This document shows, piece after piece, positions 17,950-27,141 of a stretch of DNA of 35,234 nucleotides (its first letter is position 1; each line of letters begins with the position of its first letter). Position numbers and translations under genes: made by a program. Under the pieces are notes generated by a model. The model was not told where the DNA came from, ran no database searches, and was given only the letters and a program-made list of their open reading frames with translations. This DNA is from Aeriscardovia sp. (lineage in GTDB: Bacteria > Actinomycetota > Actinomycetes > Actinomycetales > Bifidobacteriaceae): assembly GCA_017405305.1 (NCBI GenBank), contig JAFRAT010000005.1, positions 1-35,234 of the forward strand, in the 5' to 3' direction.

Positions 17950-18794
17950 CACATGACCTCCGCGAAGCGTTTGCTGTTCTTGTTGAACGTAGTCACGCCG
18001 ATGACCATCAGCAGGACCATGATGAAGTACGGAACGAGACAGACCCAAGCATCATGGCCGCCGAAGAAGGTCCAGATGATGGGCTGCGTGGCTGGCGCGA
18101 TGAGGTTGTGGCGGATCTCCTGGATGGCTTCGCAGAACGGGTTGAGCAACTCCAGGCGCGCGAGCTTGGAGATGATGCCGCCGCGGTGGATGACGTAAGT
18201 CAGTGGGTACACAATCGGCATACCGTACATGACAACCTGCTGCAGGACGTCCCAGATGTGGGCGATGTCGCGGTAGTAGGCGTACATCGTCGCCATGATG
18301 AGCGTCAGGCCCAACGTCGTGAAGTAGAGCATGGCCACGTTCGGGATGAGCAGCAGCACGCGCCAGGTGAAGTGGACGCGGTAGCCGAAAGCGAAAAGCA
18401 ACACGACGCCCAGGTTGATGCCGTAGGTGATGAGCGCGCCCATGGTGGCGGCCACGACCACGATGTAGTTCGGGAAGTGCACTTTGCGCAGCATGTCACC
18501 GCGGTCGACGATGGACCGCAGGCCGACGTTCGTCGAGTCGGTGACGAACTGCCAGGAGCTGATGCCCAGCAGCAGGACCACCGGGTAAGTGCGGGTGCCG
18601 TCGGACATGCGCAGGAACCGCGCGAACACGACGTACATGACGCAGAACATCATCAGCGGTTCCAGCACTGACCAGATTACGCCCAGAAAGGAACCCTGGT
18701 AACGGAGCTTGAAGTCCGTATGGACGAGCGCTTTGAGAATATACCAATTGTGTTGGTACCGTGATCCGTGCTTAGTCGACTCAACTTGCTTCAC
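17949..18794 (-). CDS. Polysaccharide ABC exporter, permease subunit (Wzm-like, ABC-2 type)
   Basis: Six-span membrane subunit that forms the channel for a lipid-linked glycan. The 281-residue protein matches the family in length and in its opening cytosolic helix leading into LVHTDFKLRYQGSFLGVIWS, the usual entrance to the first membrane segment. The later segment ending NPFCEAIQEIRHNL, before the last membrane helices, is also typical. The likely start is a GTG at 18794; no strong ribosome site is visible before it and no other in-frame start keeps the full first helix. It is the first gene of the operon with Wzt-like and GlfT-like genes. The order and company recall the mycobacterial galactan exporter, so a galactofuran-containing substrate is the best guess. 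Confidence 0.9.
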   Translation of the reverse strand: MKQVESTKHGSRYQHNWYILKALVHTDFKLRYQGSFLGVIWSVLEPLMMFCVMYVVFARFLRMSDGTRTYPVVLLLGISSWQFVTDSTNVGLRSIVDRGDMLRKVHFPNYIVVVAATMGALITYGINLGVVLLFAFGYRVHFTWRVLLLIPNVAMLYFTTLGLTLIMATMYAYYRDIAHIWDVLQQVVMYGMPIVYPLTYVIHRGGIISKLARLELLNPFCEAIQEIRHNLIAPATQPIIWTFFGGHDAWVCLVPYFIMVLLMVIGVTTFNKNSKRFAEVM

Positions 18795-18833
18795 GGGTTA
18801 CATGGTAACAACCACAGGTCATTCCGCTGAAAG

Positions 18834-18853
18834 AGGACCAGCTTCGCGGTCCT
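18834..18853 (-). terminator. Probable terminator of the SDR gene
   Basis: AGGACC pairs with GGTCCT around an 8-base centre in which a GC-GAA-GC mini-stem can also form. Read on the minus strand it is followed by TCTTTC. It lies about 80 bp past the SDR gene stop and 40 bp before the GTG start of the permease, so it would separate the two transcripts. Confidence 0.5.
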
Positions 18854-18935
18854 TCGCAACGGCTGGGCCTCGCCTCGGGGCCGTTTCCCGGGACGGGGCC
18901 CAAACGGGTTGCTCCGCCGGCAAGCCGGGACCGTG

Positions 18936-19970
18936 TCAGTGCAGGTTGCGCAGGGCCGCGACGCTCAACGCCACGCCCTTCTCCACGCCGACGGCTGGCT
19001 TCCAGCCCAGGGCCTCGAGCTTGGAGGAATCCAAAGCGTCCGGCTCGGCGTCGGAACCCTCACACTCGCCCACTGTCGGCAGGTCGATGCCCGCCTGACT
19101 GGAGATGGCAGAGAGGAACTCGGAGGACGTCACGCAGGCATCGGCGTCGCACACGTTGTAGATCTCGCCAGCGGCACCGGAAGTCAGGACGGTCAGAAGG
19201 CCGGCGACTGCGTCGGACACGTACGTGCGGGCCGTGCGACGGCCGCCGCTCATGGACCAGGAGCCGAGGACACCTTCGCCGGCGGCGCACTGGAGCATAC
19301 CGGCGGCCTCGCGCTGGTCATCGCTGAGGAACTCCGGGCCGTAGACGCGCGACAAGCGCGCCACGCGCACATCGAGGCCATACTGGCGCACGTACGCGAG
19401 GCACAAGGCCTCTGCCGCGCGCTTGGCCGTGGCCTGCAAGTCATCCAGCAAGGCCATGCCGGTCTCGGTTTCCTGGGGGCGGCGGCCGGCTTCCATGGAG
19501 CCGTACACGCTGGCGGAGGACACGTAAAGCACCATCGGCTTGACCGGTTCTTTCTTGAGGAAGCGGGCGATGTCGGAGAGCACAGAGTCGATGCCATTGA
19601 ACTCGGTCTTCATGACGGATGTCGGGTCGTCCTCGACCGCCGCGCCCGTGATAGAAGCGCAGTCGACGATGACGTCGATATCGTCAAGGGCTGGCAGCGT
19701 CGCCACGGAGTTGGTGACGTCCAGCCACTTGTTCTCGACGTTCTCCACGCCGTCGAAGCGCCTAGCCAGCTCCTCGCGGTCGCGCGCCACAGCGACGACA
19801 GTGGCACCATGGCCGATCTGCGCCAGCGCGTACGTCAGGACGGAGCCGACGAGGCCGGTCGCGCCAATGACGAGGATGCGCTTGTCGTGCAGGTTGTCGA
19901 GGTTCGGAACGTTCTTCAGGGCGCGCTGACCGTCGGACCGGGCGATGTTCTCGAATTCCGGATTTGCCAT
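18936..19970 (-). CDS. Extended SDR, NAD-dependent epimerase/dehydratase-like, catalytic Tyr replaced
   Basis: Resembles nucleotide-sugar epimerases and dehydratases of the extended SDR family. The 344-residue protein has the NAD-binding Rossmann motif GATGLVG (36-42) after a roughly 30-residue N-terminal lead, the catalytic-Ser strand LYVSSASVYG (148-157), and C-terminal substrate-side blocks RLSRVYGP, RTARTYVSDAVAGL and GEIYNVCD. At the YxxxK position, however, the codons read Gln-Ala-Thr-Ala-Lys (179-183), so the acid/base tyrosine is Gln while the Lys is kept. The enzyme may use another residue, act on an unusual substrate, or be a binding protein. It sits between the exporter operon and the second galactofuranosyltransferase, and its own terminator follows. 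The start has a GAG-rich leader (GCGAGATGAG). Confidence 0.82.
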   Translation of the reverse strand: MANPEFENIARSDGQRALKNVPNLDNLHDKRILVIGATGLVGSVLTYALAQIGHGATVVAVARDREELARRFDGVENVENKWLDVTNSVATLPALDDIDVIVDCASITGAAVEDDPTSVMKTEFNGIDSVLSDIARFLKKEPVKPMVLYVSSASVYGSMEAGRRPQETETGMALLDDLQATAKRAAEALCLAYVRQYGLDVRVARLSRVYGPEFLSDDQREAAGMLQCAAGEGVLGSWSMSGGRRTARTYVSDAVAGLLTVLTSGAAGEIYNVCDADACVTSSEFLSAISSQAGIDLPTVGECEGSDAEPDALDSSKLEALGWKPAVGVEKGVALSVAALRNLH

Positions 19971-20053
19971 ATGCTCATCTCGCTTTCTATGGAAGAAGGC
20001 CTCTGAAAGACAGGACTATCGAAGCCATGCCAACGAATTCCCGAGACCATACT

Positions 20054-20085
20054 AAAAAATCGCGGCGGCTAAGGAAAGCCGCCGC
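20054..20085 (-). terminator. Rho-independent terminator of the second galactofuranosyltransferase gene
   Basis: GCGGCGGCT (20062-20070) and AGCCGCCGC (20077-20085) form a perfect 9-bp GC-rich stem with a six-base loop. On the minus strand the hairpin is followed by GATTTTTTAG, a six-T run. It lies about 60 bp past the stop codon at 20143. Confidence 0.92.
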
Positions 20086-20142
20086 ACTGAAAAGCGCGCG
20101 CCGATCGCGCGACACCCCAGACCGGCAGGGACTGGCCCAGGA

Positions 20143-22023
20143 TTAGTCCATATCGAGGTACTGCTTCCAGTAGCCCAGGGACGTGAGGCGGGCGCGCGCG
20201 GCGGAATACTCGGCATGGAGCTTCTTCTCGTTGACCTTGAACTTACGCATGTCGCGCATATAGCGTTTTTCGATGCGCGCGTAGCGGTCGTTGTCTTTGA
20301 CGCGGATGCAGCCCTTGCGGTTATACCAGTCAATGAGCACGAGGACGCGCTTGCCGCGGATGACGCCCGGCTGGTACACCCAGCCGTTGGCCGGGACGAT
20401 CGCGTAGCCCTCGCCCTGCGTGCGGAAGACGCGTTGGCTGTTGTCGGTGATGAAGTCGTGGGCGCGCTGGTACATCATGCGCGGCTTGTCCTCGTCGATC
20501 ATCTGGCGTGTCAGGCTATTGACGTTGAAGGACGCCAGCTCCGGAACACGCCCAGCCTGCTTTTGCAGCTCGTCGAAAGAGACCATCTTCTCCTTGTTCC
20601 TGTTCGCCGCCAGGAAGGTGGACTCGGCCGTGTCTTTCTTCTCGAAAAAGTCCGGGCCTTTGAGGAAATCTTCGAAGGCATCGAGCACGAGTTCGGCATT
20701 ATCGTAGCCGAACTTCTTGGCCTCTAGACGGACCAGCTCGTGCATACGGCCCACGAAGTCGGACTGCGGGGCGAAGCCGGTGACGAAGCGGGCGATGAGG
20801 GTATTGCGAACGGTCTGGTAACGCTCGACGGCTGCGTTATAGCGCACGTCGAACGGGCTGTGCCACAGACCGATGCCGTTCATGGTGATGAACTTCGGGT
20901 CGCAGCGCACGCCGAATTCGGCGTCGTCGCAGCGCACAAAGAACGGCAGCGGCAGGCCATGGCGGCGGATCTGGGACACCGGGATGACGCAGTACCACCA
21001 TGCCGCGTAGGAGTGGTGCTTAGTGTCCTTCATCGGCTGGAACATCTCGTTAAAAATGATGTCCTCGAAGAGGGTGACGCGCAGAGGCGGCTTCTGCGGC
21101 TGGAACTCGCCCCTCTTGTTCATGAAACCGACATCCTCGGTCTGGATGTCGCCGATGTTGTAGTTGAGCATGGCGCCGGAAATGAAGGCGTCCTTGTACT
21201 GCGCGTTGACGATGCGCAGCAGGTTGTACGTGCGCTTGATGGACTCTGGGGACACGGAGACGTCGTCGTCCATGAGGAGAACGTGCGTGGCGGCCGGTTC
21301 TTGCCCCATGGCCAGGATCATGCCGCGCGTGAACCCGCCAGCGCCGCCGACATTGCGGTTCGGCACAACGGTGACATGCTCGTCCGACAGGGCCTTCGCG
21401 TTGAGCGTGCGGCCGTTGTCGATGACGTACATGTGGAAATGGTCCTTGATGCCGTTGCAGTCGTCGTGCACGTCGCCGAAGATCTTTTCCTTGACGAGCT
21501 CGATGTTGCCGGTGATGTAGCTCTCCTTCTTGAAGGTTGTGGAAGCGAGCGCCAGGTTCACCGGGCGCAAACGGTGGTCGATCTCGACGGAATAGTAGCC
21601 GTTGCGCAGAGAGACGGGTCCTTCAGCGTCGATGACGAAGCCGAGCAGGACGTCCTTGCTGTTCCAGGTCAGGTGCAGATCGACGCTCTGCCAGTCCTGG
21701 GAGGGCGGGATGGAGGCCTCGACGCCGTCAACATACTCGGGGCCGTGGGAGAAGGCGGTGCCATGCGTCTGGCGGACGACCGCGCCTGCGCCCTTGAGTT
21801 CCAGGTGCAGGAAGAAGTCCCGCGCGTAGGTGTATTCGCGCAGCTTGCCCACAGAGAGAGCGTTGTAGTACGTCGAGAAATCGTAGTGGCCCATACCGGT
21901 GAGGATCCACTGGTCGTTGTCGCCTTCGAGCAGCGGCGCGTCCGACTTGCAGTACAAGCCCGGGTAGTTCAAAGCGCGGGGCGTTGTTTCCAACAGGACA
22001 TTGGCAAATTTAACCAAAGACAT
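20143..22023 (-). CDS. glfT2: Galactofuranosyltransferase, GlfT2-like
   Basis: GT2-family enzyme expected to polymerise Galf onto a lipid-linked acceptor with UDP-Galf. At 626 residues it is nearly the length of mycobacterial GlfT2 (637). Its landmarks fall at almost the same positions: the N-terminal beta domain (about 1-155), RNVGGAGGFTRGM (223-235), LLMDDDVS with Asp252-254, RCDDAEFG with Asp366-367, and GLWH with His388. A helical C-terminal region with many aromatic and basic residues closes the protein, as in GlfT2, where it supports oligomerisation and membrane contact. An AGAGGTAG ribosome site precedes the ATG. The gene is probably monocistronic, being divergent from the first polytopic membrane protein gene and followed by its own terminator. 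Confidence 0.92.
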   Translation of the reverse strand: MSLVKFANVLLETTPRALNYPGLYCKSDAPLLEGDNDQWILTGMGHYDFSTYYNALSVGKLREYTYARDFFLHLELKGAGAVVRQTHGTAFSHGPEYVDGVEASIPPSQDWQSVDLHLTWNSKDVLLGFVIDAEGPVSLRNGYYSVEIDHRLRPVNLALASTTFKKESYITGNIELVKEKIFGDVHDDCNGIKDHFHMYVIDNGRTLNAKALSDEHVTVVPNRNVGGAGGFTRGMILAMGQEPAATHVLLMDDDVSVSPESIKRTYNLLRIVNAQYKDAFISGAMLNYNIGDIQTEDVGFMNKRGEFQPQKPPLRVTLFEDIIFNEMFQPMKDTKHHSYAAWWYCVIPVSQIRRHGLPLPFFVRCDDAEFGVRCDPKFITMNGIGLWHSPFDVRYNAAVERYQTVRNTLIARFVTGFAPQSDFVGRMHELVRLEAKKFGYDNAELVLDAFEDFLKGPDFFEKKDTAESTFLAANRNKEKMVSFDELQKQAGRVPELASFNVNSLTRQMIDEDKPRMMYQRAHDFITDNSQRVFRTQGEGYAIVPANGWVYQPGVIRGKRVLVLIDWYNRKGCIRVKDNDRYARIEKRYMRDMRKFKVNEKKLHAEYSAARARLTSLGYWKQYLDMD

Positions 22024-22057
22024 ACGTCTACCTCTGCGTTAGGGAATAGTTGTCTCC

Positions 22058-24403
22058 ATGATAAGTGCCGTCACGGCCGGACCCGTTCCCAGCGTCCTCC
22101 GAGGCGGCTCGAAGGCTCTCGGAACGGAAAGGCCCGCGCGATATCATGCAGAAGTGACAGCACAGGCAGAACAGCGGCGCCGGACCGGATCCCAGGAAAC
22201 CGAGCAGCGAGATACTGCGGGCGGCACGGCCCGGTCGTTCTTCCGAAGGCGGTGGAGGGCCATCGCCTGGGGCATAGCGATCGCTGCGCTGCTCGAGACG
22301 TTCTTCTTCAATCTTCCCTTCTGGCAGACGCTGCGCGGCACGGCGCGGACCATCCCTGTAGCGCAGATGACGCTGACGGGTCTCAAACGCGTGCCCGGAG
22401 GCCTCGAGGTCGTCGACGCACAGGACGCGGGCGTGGCGGCTACGCTTCCTTCTTCGGAGGGGATCTCTTACTTGCGCCTCGATGTTTCCCCCGACGCGGC
22501 GCCTCAGACGCTGCGGTACACCTTCTTCGAGTGCTACCCCGAGCAGACCGGCTTCTACACGGGCACGGCCTGGGGTTCGTCGTACACTCGCTCGCCGCGA
22601 TCGCTGTACGTGGGTGTGCACTCGTCCGCCTGGCGCGTAGGCCTGGCGTTCCACGAACCCGCAGGCACCATCATCCCTTTGGACGCGCTCACCGTTAATC
22701 CGAGGATTCCTTTCCGCATCGGCGCGATGCGCGACGCACTTCTGCTGGCGGTCGTCGCCCTCGTCGCGCTGTTCGGCGCCGGCTCGCCGTTGTGGACCAT
22801 GCGCCTGGACACCCGTTCGGCGTTCCAGACCGCGTTGTTGTGGCTTTCGACCATCGCTGTCATGGCTTTCTATGTCTGGATGTGGAAGGAGTCCAATAGC
22901 GCGGTCGTTTGGCGGGGACAGCGGCCTGGTATGGGCGAAACAGAGTCCTTCGACCAGTACGCCGATCTCGCTGACGCGCTCCTCCACGGCCATCTGTGGC
23001 TGAACCTGCCCGTGGCCCACGGCCTGCTGACGATGCCGAACCCTTACGACTGGAAGGCGCGCGAGGCCCTGTCGGCCGCCGGCCAGACCACGTACTTCGA
23101 CCATGCCTTCTACCATGGTCACTACTACTGCTACTTCGGCGTCATCCCGGCCGTCCTCTTCTTCCTGCCGTACCGCGCGATCACGGGCAAGGCCCTGGCC
23201 AGCGCCTACCCCATCCTCCTGTGCGCGCTGGTCGGCGCTGTGTTCGCCACCCTGTTCGTCGTGCGTCTGGCGAAGACCTACTTCCGTGATCCAAGCATCG
23301 GCGCGGTCCTCTTCGCCTCGTGGATGCTGGGCCTGGGCAGCGGTATTCTCTACCAGGTGTTCACGGCCAGCTTCTACTCTGTTCCGGAGTCGGCCAGCTA
23401 CGCCGCCACGCTCGGCGCGCTCTGGCTTTGGCTCTCGAGCTTGCGGACCCGTGACGGCGGCAAGCGCATTTCCTCGTGGCGCGTGTTCCTCGGCAGCTTG
23501 CTGATGGCCTGCAACCTGGGCTGCCGCCCGCAGTATCTCGCTGCTGCACTGCTGGCCGTCCCGATTTTCTGGGACAGCGTGTTCCGCGACCGTTCGCTCT
23601 TCTCCCGCCGCGGGCTGGCGGCCACCATCTGCGCGATCCTGCCGTTCGTCCTCGTCTTCGCCCCGCTGCTGGTGTACAACAAGGCGCGATTCGGCAGCAT
23701 CCTCAACTTCGGCAACGAATACCAGCTCACCGGCTACGACTGCCAGAACACGGCCTTCTCGCTGACGACCATTCCGGCGATGGCTTACGATTATCTTTTC
23801 CAGCCGATGAACTTGACCTCGTTGTTCCCGTTCGTCGGCACGGCATCGACACCGACCACTGTCTTCGTGCCCGCGGAACCGAGCGAAGGCGGGTTCTTCG
23901 CCTTCGTCGCGCCGTTCGCGCTCGTGCTCTTCCTGGCGCCGACTGTGTTCTCGCGCCGTCACGCGCGCCGGCTGGAACGCCGGATGATCGACGGCAGGCC
24001 AGCCCGCCGGACAGCGATCGGCATCGTCTGGACTTGCGTTGGCACTGCCACGGCCATGCTTTGCGCGGACGCGCATCTGGCCGGCTTCTCCGAGCGGTAC
24101 ATAGGCGACTTCGGGCTGCTGCTCGTCATCGCGGCCATCGTCACGCTCTTCGCCCTGCTCCCTGCCGACGATAGGCATAGCGGCGCGAGCGCAGACACAG
24201 CCCTCGCCGCGGGCGAGAGCAGCGGCTGGCTTGTACTGGACGACGTCCGCCGGTGCCTGGCCTTCGCCCTGTGCTTCCTGCTCGTCTTCGCCCTGCTCGC
24301 GGAGTTCTTCGCCACGTTCGACATCGGCCGCTATGGTGACCTGTTCCGCTATGCCCCCTGGCACTACTTCCCGGTGCGCGCCTGGTTCCTCGCTGTCGAT
24401 TGA
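22058..24403 (+). CDS. Polytopic membrane protein, GT-C-like, paralogue 1
   Basis: First of three paralogues in the locus. The 781-residue protein has a basic cytosolic N-terminus (about 1-65), a first membrane segment (about 68-86), an exoplasmic beta-rich region (about 90-220) and then about ten membrane segments. Shared blocks are DQYADLADALLHGHLWL (299-315), DHAFYHG...YYCYFG (348-361), GCRPQ, VPIFWDSVF, YNKARFGSILNFGNEYQLT and EPSEGGFFAFVAPF. The topology and the D/H/Y-rich loop recall GT-C transferases that use polyprenyl-phosphate sugars; that is inference. The start is uncertain: ATG at 22058 would leave only 34 bp to the divergent glfT2 gene, and a GTG at 22154 would leave 130 bp for promoters. 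Confidence 0.8.
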   Translation: MISAVTAGPVPSVLRGGSKALGTERPARYHAEVTAQAEQRRRTGSQETEQRDTAGGTARSFFRRRWRAIAWGIAIAALLETFFFNLPFWQTLRGTARTIPVAQMTLTGLKRVPGGLEVVDAQDAGVAATLPSSEGISYLRLDVSPDAAPQTLRYTFFECYPEQTGFYTGTAWGSSYTRSPRSLYVGVHSSAWRVGLAFHEPAGTIIPLDALTVNPRIPFRIGAMRDALLLAVVALVALFGAGSPLWTMRLDTRSAFQTALLWLSTIAVMAFYVWMWKESNSAVVWRGQRPGMGETESFDQYADLADALLHGHLWLNLPVAHGLLTMPNPYDWKAREALSAAGQTTYFDHAFYHGHYYCYFGVIPAVLFFLPYRAITGKALASAYPILLCALVGAVFATLFVVRLAKTYFRDPSIGAVLFASWMLGLGSGILYQVFTASFYSVPESASYAATLGALWLWLSSLRTRDGGKRISSWRVFLGSLLMACNLGCRPQYLAAALLAVPIFWDSVFRDRSLFSRRGLAATICAILPFVLVFAPLLVYNKARFGSILNFGNEYQLTGYDCQNTAFSLTTIPAMAYDYLFQPMNLTSLFPFVGTASTPTTVFVPAEPSEGGFFAFVAPFALVLFLAPTVFSRRHARRLERRMIDGRPARRTAIGIVWTCVGTATAMLCADAHLAGFSERYIGDFGLLLVIAAIVTLFALLPADDRHSGASADTALAAGESSGWLVLDDVRRCLAFALCFLLVFALLAEFFATFDIGRYGDLFRYAPWHYFPVRAWFLAVD

Positions 24404-24508
24404 GATGCCCAATTGAGCGGATGCCGTGCGAAGCGAACGGCGGCGCGGTGGACGATTAATTCGGCGCGTTACTAGTTGACTGAGTCACAGGGAGAAACGA
24501 GGTCCGGT

Positions 24509-27085
24509 ATGCAGAAAGACACTGACGTCAACCCGGGACGCGTACGCGCCGCACGGAGCGCCTCCAGGCGCAGCGCTTCGGGAACGAACGTCCGTTCCTC
24601 GGCGTCGGACTCGCCGGGCGGAGCGGCTCCGGCGGTCTCCTCGAAGCTTCCCCAGCGGCCAACCCCGGCGCCGCGGTCGGCGTCGTCCCCGACGCTGATT
24701 CCCGGTGTCTCCCAGCAGCCTGGCCGGCGCGCCGGCGATGCCGCAGCTTCAGTGCCGCGCCAGAACAACACGCGCACGGCTAGGCCTCACCGCCGTCAGC
24801 AGTCCGGTTCGTGGTTAAGGGATTTCCTGGCCAATGCGCGGCGGAACGCCCGGCGTTGGTCCCGCCAGCGCGGCGCCAACAGCCCCTGGAGCGGCGTCCA
24901 GCGGCCGATCCAGCAGAGCGCGCCCCTGACAGCTGCCGGTTTCTTCCGCCGCCGGCGCAGAGTCGCCCTGTTCGGCATCCTGCTCATTGCTTTCCTGGAG
25001 ATCATCGTCTTCAATCTGCCGTCCTGGACCACGCTGTTCGATTCCGCGCCCAGCCAGCAGCTCTCCGACTTCACACTCACAGGCCTGCAGAGCGCCTCCG
25101 ACGGACTGGTCATCACCAATTCGGCCGACGCGCAGATCTCCGTGAAATCACCGACGAAGATCCAGTTCCTGGAGTTCGAAAACGCGCCCGGCGCGCCCAA
25201 GGAGCAGACTGTCCAATATTATGTGGTCAGCTACTTCGCCGACAACGTCACGCCACATTTCCTGGGCAACTGGCTGAACATGTCGACGGGCACGGCCCGC
25301 TCGCGCTTCATCAACCTGGGCGGCACCTGCACCCACGTCGCCATCCGCTTCAACGGGGCCGCCGGGGACATCATCCCGTTCTCCAGCCTCAAGATCAACC
25401 CGCGGGTGCCGTTCCAGTTCAGCCTCACGCGCATCTGCCTGATGCTGCTCCTGCTGCTGCTGGCAGTCGTACTAGGCCCCGGCTCGCCGCTGTACGACAC
25501 AGCCCTCGACACGCGCTCGCTGCTGCAAATCGGCCTGCTCGTGGGCGCGACAGTCCTCATGATGCTGCTGTATTTCTTTATGTGGAACTATTCCGACAGC
25601 GTGAACATCTGGGTAGGCGAGCACAACGAAGGCGGCTTCTGGTATGACTACAACCAGTACGCCGACCTCGCCAACTCGCTCCTGCACGGGCACACGTGGC
25701 TCGACCTGCCTGTCAACCCGCAGCTCGCGCATCTGAAGAACCCGTACGACCCCGACCTGCGCTATGCCATCAGCTGGAAGATTGGTTCCCAGCCCGACGG
25801 CAAGATCTTCTGGGATCATGCCTTCTATCATGGCAAGTACTACTGCTATTTCGGCGTCGTGCCGGCTGTTCTCTTTTTCATGCCTTACGAAGTCCTCACC
25901 GGCGGCCACTGGCTAGAGTCCGCCTACCCGATCCTGTGGTGCGCTCTGGCGGCCGCCATGTTCGCCACGCTGCTCGTCGTGCGCCTGGCTAAGGCCTACT
26001 TCCGCGACGCTAGCATTGGCGCGGTCCTGCTCGCCATCTGGATGATCGACCTGGGTTCGGGCATCCTCTACCACGTATTCACCGCCAGCTTTTATTCGGT
26101 GCCGGAAGCCAGCGCGTACTGCTTCGTGCTGGCAGCTCTGTGGTGCTGGCTCATGTCCATCCACCGCAGCAAGCGCACCGGCCGGCGCGTCGTCAACCCG
26201 GTGTGGATGTTCGTCGGAAGCTTCTTCATGGCCTTGGTGCTGGGCTGCCGCCCGCAGTTCGAGTTCGCCGCGCTGGCGGCCGTCCCGATTTTCTGGGACA
26301 GCGTGTTCCACGACCGCGCGCTCTTCAGCCGTCGCGGATTCCTGGCTACAGTCTGCGCTTGCGCGCCGTTCGTCCTCGTCTTCACACCGCTGATGATGTA
26401 TAACAAGGCGCGCTTCGGCAGCATCCTCAACTTCGGCAACAAGTACCAGCTGACCGTGTTCGACGCAAACGTCGCCGTGTTTCCGAAATCCTCGATCCTG
26501 AGCACAGCCTGGTACTATCTTTTCCAGCCGATGAACATCACCAGCTCGTTCCCGTTCGTCACCGCCACTTGGCTGCCGGCGAACCTGTACTTCCCGCTGG
26601 AACCGAGCGAAGGCGGCTTCTTCGCCTTCGTCGCGCCGTTCGCGCTCGTGCTCTTCCTGGCACCCTGGATCTACTCCCGCAAACGCGCCGGATGGCTCGA
26701 CAACGCGCTCGCTGACCACGGCTATGGCCTGCGCTCCGCGCACCGCACTCTCGTCGCCCTCGTGGCCACGCTGTGCGGCTCGGCGTTCGTAGTGCTCTGC
26801 GCCGACTCCCTGCTCGGCGGTTTCTCGCAGCGCTACATCAGCGACTTCGGCGCGCTGACTATTCTGGCGGCGGTCCTCGTGTTCCTCACGCTCGCTCCCG
26901 CATCCGCCTCGACGTTGGGCATGGACCACGCCAAGCACGCGTTCGTGGGCATCATCTTGACGCTCGTATGCGTCACCATCGTCACCGAGTTCCTCGCCAT
27001 GTTCACCACACGCTACGGCGACCTCATCGCCGACGTTCCATGGCATTACTATCCGGTGCAGAGCTGGTTCCTCTTCTTCAACTAG
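24509..27085 (+). CDS. Polytopic membrane protein, GT-C-like, paralogue 2, with long basic N-terminus
   Basis: Same architecture as paralogue 1 but with a cytosolic N-terminus of about 150 residues rich in Ser, Pro and Arg, before the first membrane segment (about 152-170). The 858-residue protein keeps the loop NQYADLANSLLHGHTWLDLP, the DHAFYHGKYYCYFG block (from Asp436), GCRPQFEFA, YNKARFGSILNFGNKYQLT and EPSEGGFFAFVAPF. Several stretches are almost identical to paralogue 1 at the DNA level. An upstream in-frame TTG exists at 24476, but the ATG at 24509 has a GAGG eight bases before it and is preferred. It lies 105 bp after paralogue 1 on the same strand with no obvious terminator between them, so the two are probably co-transcribed. 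Confidence 0.8.
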   Translation: MQKDTDVNPGRVRAARSASRRSASGTNVRSSASDSPGGAAPAVSSKLPQRPTPAPRSASSPTLIPGVSQQPGRRAGDAAASVPRQNNTRTARPHRRQQSGSWLRDFLANARRNARRWSRQRGANSPWSGVQRPIQQSAPLTAAGFFRRRRRVALFGILLIAFLEIIVFNLPSWTTLFDSAPSQQLSDFTLTGLQSASDGLVITNSADAQISVKSPTKIQFLEFENAPGAPKEQTVQYYVVSYFADNVTPHFLGNWLNMSTGTARSRFINLGGTCTHVAIRFNGAAGDIIPFSSLKINPRVPFQFSLTRICLMLLLLLLAVVLGPGSPLYDTALDTRSLLQIGLLVGATVLMMLLYFFMWNYSDSVNIWVGEHNEGGFWYDYNQYADLANSLLHGHTWLDLPVNPQLAHLKNPYDPDLRYAISWKIGSQPDGKIFWDHAFYHGKYYCYFGVVPAVLFFMPYEVLTGGHWLESAYPILWCALAAAMFATLLVVRLAKAYFRDASIGAVLLAIWMIDLGSGILYHVFTASFYSVPEASAYCFVLAALWCWLMSIHRSKRTGRRVVNPVWMFVGSFFMALVLGCRPQFEFAALAAVPIFWDSVFHDRALFSRRGFLATVCACAPFVLVFTPLMMYNKARFGSILNFGNKYQLTVFDANVAVFPKSSILSTAWYYLFQPMNITSSFPFVTATWLPANLYFPLEPSEGGFFAFVAPFALVLFLAPWIYSRKRAGWLDNALADHGYGLRSAHRTLVALVATLCGSAFVVLCADSLLGGFSQRYISDFGALTILAAVLVFLTLAPASASTLGMDHAKHAFVGIILTLVCVTIVTEFLAMFTTRYGDLIADVPWHYYPVQSWFLFFN

Positions 27086-27141
27086 GACTGGTTCGTGTTT
27101 CTCTCGGTTTTCCTGAGCGCATCGGGCCAGGCTCCTTCGCT

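Noticed and set aside
18797..18809. Small inverted repeat GTTAC-ATG-GTAAC just upstream of the permease GTG
   Set aside because: Five-bp arms occur easily by chance. There is no second copy or promoter context to support an operator.
22028..24412. Open frame of 794 codons on the minus strand
   Set aside because: It is the antisense shadow of the first polytopic membrane protein gene. The product is a charged, low-complexity Glu/Arg/Gln-rich chain with no family sequence, as expected from GC-rich coding DNA read backwards.
25913..27046. Open frame of 377 codons on the minus strand
   Set aside because: Antisense to paralogue 2, with the same Glu/Arg/His-rich low-complexity composition and no motif.
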